NCBI GenBank assembly: GCA_964017155.1
Contig: OZ024858.1
Location: forward strand, 25,179,687-25,243,686
Direction: 5' to 3'
Length of the DNA stretch: 64,000 nucleotides
DNA from: Oasisia sp. SBJ-2009
Lineage: Eukaryota; Annelida; Polychaeta; Sabellida; Siboglinidae
Part shown: piece after piece, positions 56,490 through 64,000 of the stretch
How the letters are laid out: every line of letters starts with the position of its first letter
Numbering within the stretch: the stretch's first letter is position 1
Translations under genes and position numbers: made by a program
Notes under the pieces: model-generated
The model's database searches: none
What the model was told of the DNA's origin: nothing
Seen by the model: only the letters and a program-made list of their open reading frames with translations

Positions 56490-58936
56490 GTGATATCACT
56501 ACGAGGAATGATGGGATCGCACGTTGGTGTACTTGAAGCATTTTGTTGACAGTATTGTATGGTAACTTGTTTTCAACCAAATCAGCCCAACGTCATGTTT
56601 GGTTATTATAAAAAACAGTATAATTGCCTCAGATGTCGGCAACAAGTTTACGCTGGTATGACATGGTTAAATAATGCGTGTCATTTTGGATATTTGCCAG
56701 GTATATAATAGTTTACACCTAGATGATTTCTGACAGTTCTGTATGTCAATGACTGTGTAGCTATGACATATGCCTCTGATAGGCCTACTATCAATATCTG
56801 GTTTCGTTGAGCTTAAAGGGAACCAAAAGGAAAAAGTTACATGCTATGCACGTGAGAAAGTTAATAAAAACGAACTATTCTGAATGGTAATCAGATTTTT
56901 AACATCAGTGATTTATTAGTAAAAATATGTGATCAAGCTTTCTATCGAAGTTCGTAAGTCGCGCCATTTTGACTGCTGTGTGACGTATCCAATGTACCGC
57001 AGATCTGTATACTTGATACTTAAGATAATCACCAGGTGGCACTGTGTTACATTATCCTACGCTAAGATGGCTTCGTATGGGGGAAGCGAACATTATATAT
57101 TTTTTTTCGTTCAGAAATAGCTGAATTTCGGTTGCAACAATAAGGGCCAACATTTTCAAGATAGAACTGAACGTGCTGGTAAACTTGGCAAAGAAGACCC
57201 ACTGGATGCCGAAATGCAGAGGCGAGTAACAAGCTGAGGTGACATTGACAAGTAGTAGTGCAAGGTTTCTTGTTTGGGTCAACAGTGAAACTTGCTGAAA
57301 GAAGTATGGAAGCAGCTGCACGCAGAGCCTGTGGGTGAAGGCCTACTATTACTGTCTGGCTTGGTTGAGCTAAAGCTTGGTTAAACTACTTTTGTTTGTT
57401 GTAGTAATAACAAATTACTAACTATATTATTAAGACAAGCTAAGGTTGGCATCAGTCATAATCATGACATGTTGTGATTTATCAACCATGTCTACTATAA
57501 ATAATTATTGAATGCATATTTATTTATAATTTATTGTATTTGCTTGCCTGTTGTATACCATTAGCATCTATGAAAAATAATATTAACTGTGTTTGCGAAG
57601 TCATAGTTTCTTTTATTTCAGGTGAGAAGTCACACTTACATCTAAGAACCAACCCTTCATAGATTTCAACACTGCAGCTGGGATACGGCTCAACAAACCT
57701 TTCTGTGTCTGCGAGCAAGATACAACAGGGTTGCTGGCAGGAAGTGAAAGCGGGATGAATCAAGTGGTGTGTCAGCTTTGTTGTCACTCAACAAGGTTCG
57801 CAAAGAATATGACGAAGCAGTCACTGAATGTACTGACAGTCTTGCAGATACTGCTATCCAATATGTTGTATGATATATTGTACTATGATATATTGATATA
57901 GTTGGTTACATACACAGAGAGCTACTCTCAAATAATTGTGCTGTGAACTTATTCAGTATGATTACTAAATATTGTACTATTGAGCATTAAAGCCAAATTA
58001 ACTTACGATATATAATTGATTAATTAATAGTTACAACTGCACAGATGCTACTACATGAAACAAACTATGAAACAATGTGATAGGGGTATGCAAATCCATA
58101 TAAGTTCATTTCTTCAGTATACACCACCTTTTCTAACATTTTATACTGTTTGTTTCACTATGTTCTGTATTATGTTTGGTGTTGGAAAATAAACATATTG
58201 ATTGACTGATATGCGTGCTTGCAACGTTTGTACCAGCCATTTCTTTTTCCCACCTCATTACATTGTGGTAGTCGCCAGCCAAAGCCCCAGTCCTTGTTGT
58301 GAGCTCGCCATCCTTCCCAACAGAAGGGGTGATGGGATAGATAAATCACCATCAAACTAAGTACAGTGAACCCTGCTGACCATGGGTCCACCGCCTCCCC
58401 TTCGGGTATTGGCTAACCAAAACACAATGATAGCAGTCCAACTCCATGTCTGTGCACCAATTCTAGTGGAGTAGATGTCATACTCAGAGTACTAATTAGA
58501 CTTGTGTTAGGGCAGTTACAATACCACAATGGGAGTTTGACCAGGCAAGACACAGAGGTGTTAATCCAACTTCCAGCAGGTCCACTAGTGAGGACCATGA
58601 CAATGGAGTAGGTGTCAAAGCAGACACCCTGTGTAGTACTGGGGCAAATGTCAAAATAAACACAATAACAGAAGCACTTTGGACTACTGACAAACAATCA
58701 AACAGAGGTGATTATGAGCCCTGGATGTGTAAGTGAGAGCAGATGACAGTCAGGAGTACACAGCTATGCTTTCTTCTCGCCTTCTTGTTAGAGTAAGGCG
58801 AAATGGAAATATTTAGCTGTGTATTGGCCAGGTTTACATTTACGTAAATACGTGCCGTCATTCGCTAGCTTGTCAATACTGCACGCTGAACAAGTATCTC
58901 ACTATTACAAACTCTCACTGTCACTGTAAATTCCAA
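56490..58936. other. Unannotated stretch
   Basis: 57600-57870 has a helical frame (LNKVRKEYDEAVTECTDSLA) of unknown identity after a TTTCAG|GTG site. 58130-58215 resembles a retroelement 3' end (AATAAA then TTGATTGACTGAT). Nothing firmer. Confidence 0.4.
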
Positions 58937-59625
58937 ATGCTTACCCCAAATGTCATAGGCCGTCAGTTAATAACTACAAAGTTTATTTATTCCAACCTGT
59001 TAGAATCCACGTTAATTGAACCTAGGGTTCTTTCTATCTTCCAACAGTTGATTTCATCCATATATGGTCATGGATGCAGTGCGATTTTGTCGATCCCGTT
59101 ATTAGGGATTTGGCGTGGCGAATCGCCCACCAAATCGTACCAACGCAAAGTCTATTATACAAATACCACATCAGCAGAAATGCCAAATGTTACCGATGAA
59201 AACATGCAGTGGAAACAACGTCCCACTTGTTCTATGACTGCTGAATGTTAAATGGTCTATGGCACTTTGTCGAATCCACACTATTTCAGCTGACAGTCTG
59301 CCAAGTCACAATCACATTAAATGCTATGAGATTTCTCATTTTACGCCGCGCGCATGGAGCAGTTACAACGTATTACTAGACTTACTAATCAACACCATAA
59401 AATATTGCATCTGGATAAAACAAAATGTTCCAACACATGAATTCAAGAATGCAACAACTTTGGGTATTAAAAGGTTGTTTATCCACACCCTGTCACTACG
59501 TATCAGAGCTGATTTTAAAAGACTCGACAGACACACTTTCCAAATGCAAAGACAATGCTGTGGCATGCATCAATGGTAATGCCATTAATGTGTTACTAAG
59601 ATTGCACCCACCTTGAATGTCCAAT
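58937..59625 (+). pseudogene. Tx1/L1-type LINE C-terminal relic
   Basis: Across frames: KSYQRKVYYTNTTSAE, ETTSHLFYDC-stop-MLNGLWHF with VESTLFQLTV and VTITLN, then YNVLLDLLINTIKYCIWIKQ and NVPTHEFKNATTLGIK. A zinc-like HLFYDC followed by LW, then N..LL...K..IW..K, is the signature of the far C-terminus of Tx1/L1-clade polymerases. At least three frameshifts. The catalytic region is absent. Confidence 0.65.
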
Positions 59626-59879
59626 GTCTGGATGGTCTGAGCTATGGGAGAATTAAACCCCCTACTTCATACTGTTCAGCGCCACTTCATCTCCTTTTTT
59701 TACCTTAACAGCCAATGTTGTTGTTTACGTCTGGATGGTAGAGCTATGAGTGAATTCAATAGTGTTGTGTGGAGCATACATGAAAATAGTCCGGATCTAT
59801 GCACCAGAATACACACATCAAGTAAGACCGCATTACACCCTAACAATAGTCTGCACCCTATAAAAGCCACAACTTAACA

Positions 59880-59994
59880 AAAGGGAGCCTCCGAGTCAAG
59901 CAGCCGTCATTACGCCGCCACCTCTACGAGGAGTTGCGAAACCGGCCGTCGGAACAGCCTGTGATCTTCGCAGGCATCATTGTGCCTGCACAAG
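59880..59994 (+). other. Candidate orphan exon with canonical splice donor
   Basis: A GC-rich frame reads KQPSLRRHLYEELRNRPSEQ and PVIFAGIIVPAQ, then GTAAGT. The codon composition and donor look exon-like against AT-rich surroundings. No recognised homology, no upstream acceptor chosen. Confidence 0.25.
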
Positions 59995-59999
59995 TAAGT

Positions 60000-60546
60000 G
60001 CCGCACACAATATTGGCGCTGCGAGCAGAGTATATTCTGTTTTTCGTGAATTATGAACGGGCATTACATTTTTATGTATTTATTGTTGTTATACACGGCA
60101 ATTAGCCAGGAGAAACCTACCGGTTTTCAAGTGTTAATTGTTTATGCGGGTCATTTCACGGTAACTGGGCTATTTGGTGTCCCGGGTCTTTTATATAGAA
60201 ATATTCGATAAAGAAATCTCGTAAAACTATATTTCTTATATGTGGCGCTTTGTACAGTATTGTTCTTCATTTCTAATATAATAATGGCATTCTAAGTCGT
60301 TATTCTAATTATTTCTCGTTATATCTCCCAGTTTACGTCATCGAAAAGTGGCTGTCCCCATCACCTGGTCCTCAATTTGCACGTTATTATAAAGGTGTAA
60401 TAATTACACAGTAAATTATAAATATATTCCGTAAAGTTCTCATTGCGATGTCTCTCTTCATATTTGTCCAAAAAACAGTATTATTTATTAGATTTTTTGA
60501 GTAGTCGATGTTTTCCAACATAAAAATGTATGTCCTCTGGTTCCAT
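60000..60546. other. Unannotated stretch left of element B
   Basis: AT-rich. A diverged TACGTCAT at 60334 may be an outer site of element B. Confidence 0.4.
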
Positions 60547-61873
60547 GTCATCTACGTCACGACAACTTTGATGCCATGCCTGTCTAGAGTCGGAAGAACT
60601 ACCACATCCACGTGGAATCACAATTACGTTACCGCCATATCTGCATATTAAAAACAACACAAAAACCGGTTTTGTTGCGATTTACGCAAGATATTCGACA
60701 TTTCAGGGCAGGAGTCAGATGAGTAGGTTTATTCCATGTCATCTACGAACGGTCTGCACCGCGTGCTATACACGTCAGACAAACAGAATTATTGATAATC
60801 ACGTGTGAAGTGGTGTCAATCAACTCAAACAGAAATTGCATACGCCAGTTAAGCTTACGACAGACATGCTATTGGCCATGACTCGCAAGGCACGTCATCT
60901 ACGTCACAGTCATCTACGTCACATATTTGTCGTGACGGAGATGACATGGAGCGTGACGTAGATGACAAACGTAGTTGTAATTAAAATAAAACGGTGACAG
61001 GATTTGCTGACTTTGGATAATTATCATCTTTGAGAAATTAAGTTAATATCTGATGATTATTTCCATTTTAAGACATTGACATAACAGAAAGAATCTAAAC
61101 AAGCGAACCAGGCTGGCCATTAAGAATTTCTTTAGAAAGAAAGAAAATGCTGAAGAAATCAGTAGGCATATGTACACATAAGTTGCAGATAACAAGCAAC
61201 CATGCGTGCGACATCAAATTAGGTGCAGTTGGAGAAGCAACCAAATGTCTTCGTGTAGACATCAAGCGATCAAAATTCCTTCGATCACCAAGCAGCTTCA
61301 TTGAACAGCCTCAACCCCACAACCCATGAACGTGGTCGAAAGAATGCTCTGCAAGACCGAGCAAAGGCTACAAACGGATTGGCAAACTGACAGAAAGTCT
61401 AGCCGCCTGAAGTAGACCACCTCAATGCTACAAGAAGCATCATAAGGGGTTGACATGGCAGCTATATGGCAACGGCATTTATGAGACAAAGAACAACAGA
61501 TTCATGAATATATCATCGCAAAACACGAAAATGTCTTCAGAGGCTTCCGTTTCATAATGCCCTTACAATGGAGCGGGGGTCGAAATATCATAATAACTGC
61601 TACTATACTAATCAGTTCATCAAGAGAGTGACTACAGGAAAGACATTCCAGAAGCATCGACTGCTGGATTATAGACGACTCGAATTCGCCTGCTAATCGG
61701 GAAAAGGGCACGAAGTAAACGCCATTTTAAAGCATGACAGGTGAACAGCAAATGCATGGGTTAACCGTAGATTCTACTAGCGTAATAACTACAGCTACAT
61801 CACACATAGCAAGCAAGATACCGTCACATAAATGAAATAAGTTGAGGAAAAAGAAACATTTGCTCTCGGACAC

Positions 61874-61965
61874 AATAATAATAATAATACCGTTGCTTTA
61901 TATAGCGCTTTTTAGCTAACTAAATATCAATCAAAGCGCTTCACATTGATGCGCTACACCATGAT
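61874..61965 (-). mobile_element. L2/Crack-like LINE 3' tail fragment
   Basis: On the minus strand AAGCGCTTTGATTG, then AAAGCGCTATATAAAGCAAC and (TTA)n. This is the same tail type as at 11300-11373, without coding sequence. Confidence 0.6.
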
Positions 61966-62117
61966 GATATCATATGCAAAATTGCATTAGGCCCCCGATT
62001 AGCACAATGACATTGGCATAGGCTACAGGCAAACACTGAAGACGACCGCAACACGTATATGTACAGTGACACAATAGCGAGGAGATGATGGAAGAGACAC
62101 TTTACTGAGAACATATA

Positions 62118-62164
62118 ATCAAGGATTCTATAGCTTCACAGAAGCTATAATATCCTTGATATAA
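62118..62164. repeat. 20-bp stem hairpin
   Basis: AATCAAGGATTCTATAGCTTC, a short ACA loop, then GAAGCTATAATATCCTTGAT: an almost perfect inverted repeat with a very short loop. Not microRNA-like. Possibly a terminus or a replication-slippage palindrome. Confidence 0.7.
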
Positions 62165-62217
62165 TCATCATCAGCGGTCCATTGAAACAAGAATTGCGTC
62201 TTTCAGACATCTGTCAT

Positions 62218-63230
62218 GTGTATCCTGAGGTGACTCCAGAGCCCGATTATTGATCTGCAGATCTTGTTGCAGTGTTGGCAGGAGGTGCCAGGTGGAAGGG
62301 AGACGTGATAATATTTGGACATCTCACTTGTCATTTCTCTTCTGCTGTTTCTCCGCCTCGTGAAGAAGATGATATGTTTCAAAGTTGGCAGTTGCCTCGC
62401 ATATGCTACAGCGGCAAAGTGAATGGTCCTCAGGTTTTTCTTCCCAAGTGCATTTGCCTTTTCTTCATGTAATGTTTAGTAATCCATTAGGATCGTTGTC
62501 TCTGGCTGTTACGTGTTCTGTTCTCATATCATGTGTTAGCTGTGAAAACAATACTTATCGGGGAAGGTGGCTATCCGACATTGTAACGCAGTGGCCAGTC
62601 CCCATCTGATTGGTTCTGCATTATCATTGCCTCGTTACTATAGCTGCGTTGGCCTCCAAGAAGACAACGCGTTGAGGCGGCAATCTTACCATAGGATACA
62701 AAGAATCTTTCTTAGACAACTTTGGTGGAATGTCTTTATGGTGTTCAGATGATATCGATATGTAAGCCACCCCTCGCTCCTGTAGAGTGATAGTACAAAC
62801 GGCTTTATAGACCATCACCTTTGTTTCTTACATGAGGTTGTGGGTGATTCGGTTACGCAGACCATGAAGGATGTGATGATACAGGGAATTACGATGCTGA
62901 ATGTCTGCTTCGATAGTGGCCTTCTGGGATAGATGACTCCCCAAGTAAGGGAAATGTTCAACAATGTCTAAGGTTGTTCCATATGTTTTAATGTCATGAG
63001 GTCCTTCATTGTTGCCAGGAGCGGGTTGGTAGATGATGTTCGTTTTTCTGATGTTGATTGGAAAGTCAAGAATATACTTTGATAAGCTAGTTTGAAGTTA
63101 TTCTGCTGTGTGAGCAAGAACGTCACAGTCATCAGCATACTGAAGGTCTGTAATGACAGTCGACATCTCTTTTTGTTTGGGCGTTGAGACGACTCAGGTT
63201 AAAACGTCTCCCAACGATCCGGTGTATATG
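62218..63230 (-). pseudogene. RTE-type LINE reverse transcriptase, C-terminal half with zinc finger
   Basis: Minus strand from about 63230: FNLSRLNAQTK, frameshift, STVITDLQYADDCDVLAHTA (catalytic YADD at 63128-63139), stop, LSKYILDFPINIRKTNIIYQ with PAPG, TLDIVEHFPYLGSHLS, LRNRITHNLM, KVMVYKAVCTITL, and after further breaks a terminal finger CQHCNKICRSIIGLWSHLRI-H (62218-62280; Cys-x2-Cys, His-x4-His). The order matches RTE-like polymerases ending in a C2H2-like finger. The catalytic motif survives, but stops and frameshifts elsewhere inactivate it. It interrupts structured element B. Confidence 0.85.
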
Positions 63231-63732
63231 TAATATCATCTGTCAAATAAATATGAGCACGAATAAGGACATTGTATGAGAAGAGACGAGACTATTGTGT
63301 AAACCGGAAACGAACAACAACGTCATAAGCTGTGACCAGTTGGTAACTTAACAAAATGAGTCGGTCAAGACGGATTTAGTAGACAAATCAGTAAAACGCA
63401 TGAAGATGCGCATGTAGGAATCTTGCATGACTAAAAGAAAAACAATTTCTACACGACATTTGGAAGCTGAAACCATGCTTAACAACCAATACATTCAACA
63501 CTAGCCTGAACTATGCCATTCTGCGTGGCCTTAGGGAGAATCTCCAGGAAGACAATGTGGACAATCTACCGAAGTCAAAAGCGTCCACTTCGGCGGATTG
63601 GACAAGTATGCGTTTTGCACCCAGGAATCTACGAATAGTTGCAGTATCATTTTGTTATTCCGAGTCATCAACGTTGATATGTCATCTACGTCACAGCGTG
63701 TCACCTACGTCACGACAAGTCATCTACGTCAC

Positions 63733-64000
63733 GGCGTATATTTTATTTTATATCTCGAAACTTAACTGACTGATCTAATGAATACACACCGGTTCATACA
63801 GAAAATCGACTCGTTTTCCTTCATGAATAAACCTACCGCAACATGACGTATATATAAGTCTCAAAACAATAACTAACTACTCCTAATTTTCGCCCATGTC
63901 AGATATATGAGACGGTAGACGCTTCGAGTGGTTCAGTGGTATTTGGCTGTGTCACAAGAGCCGAATAAACACTGAGTACAACTTTTGCAAAAGTACGTAA
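63733..64000. other. Unannotated right edge
   Basis: No feature recognised. The sequence runs out of the window. Confidence 0.5.

Larger units (their letters stand above)
60547..63732 (+). mobile_element. Structured element B: nine 14-bp sites with the same geometry as element A
   Basis: Sites GTCATCTACGTCAC (or close variants) start at 60547, 60738, 60894 and 60909. Inverted GTGACGTAGATGAC forms start at 60932 and 60953. Three more direct sites start at 63681, 63700 and 63719. A weak tenth may lie at 60328. Layout and step sizes match element A read in reverse, within one base, although the 14-mer differs. An RTE relic (62218-63230) accounts for its extra ~1 kb. No transposase frame was recognised inside. 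The site includes TACGTCA, a half-CRE, so regulatory use is an alternative. Confidence 0.6.

Noticed and set aside
63905..63965. tRNA-like GAGTGGTTCAGTGGTAT stretch
   Set aside because: Resembles an A box, but no B box or clover-leaf pairing follows.

Overview
This window is repeat-dense metazoan nuclear DNA. It has long AT-rich non-coding stretches, many micro- and minisatellites, and remnants of at least four clades of LINE reverse transcriptase plus hAT, PIF/Harbinger, THAP-domain, gypsy, SINE and MITE-like elements. There are no operons and no bacterial-style gene packing. Canonical GT/AG splice sites occur inside the transposase genes. The element mix (L2/Crack-, CR1-, RTE- and Tx1/L1-like LINEs, MADF plus DDE Harbinger pairs, BED hAT) fits an invertebrate or basal chordate, probably marine. 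The species cannot be fixed from the sequence. I found no complete host gene. Almost every protein relic carries frameshifts or stops. The one long intact frame is a CR1-like reverse transcriptase at 31790-33286 (minus).

Layout: 0-3.2 kb holds a diverged tandem duplication, a short twin repeat and a 32-bp minisatellite. 3.6-11.9 kb holds RTE, jockey/CR1-type and L2-type LINE relics, a nested inverted-repeat element at 5653-6831 and large microsatellites. 11.9-19.8 kb is gene-poor, with degenerate tandem arrays and a promoter-like cluster near 17.1 kb. 19.88-22.27 kb is a structured element carrying ten copies of a 14-bp site. 22.4-23.9 kb holds two LINE relics. 25.8-30.5 kb holds MITE-like elements and a scrambled, partly inverted locus of a repetitive uncharacterised protein family. 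31.1-35.1 kb holds a LINE split by an antisense CR1, fused to gypsy debris and followed by a ~350-bp tandem repeat. 35.2-39.1 kb is a decayed BED-type hAT element that contains a LINE. 39.1-40 kb holds a gene relic into which the hAT inserted, and a tRNA-derived SINE. 41.5-53.4 kb holds Harbinger-type MADF genes and a transposase, interrupted by a 1.3-kb TA-flanked element and a THAP gene. 53.9-59.7 kb holds further relics and a 44-bp minisatellite. 60.5-63.7 kb is a second structured element.

The most unusual observation is the relation between 19881-22268 and 60547-63732. Each interval carries many copies of its own 14-bp site (GTCTTAGCCATAAC and GTCATCTACGTCAC). The sequences differ, but number, orientation and spacing match almost base for base: 192/157/14/24/20 against 191/156/15/23/21 at one end, and 20/19 against 19/19 at the other. 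The interiors also match in length once a ~1-kb LINE in the second is discounted. I infer two relatives of one mobile or regulatory unit whose recognition sequence changed while its geometry was held.
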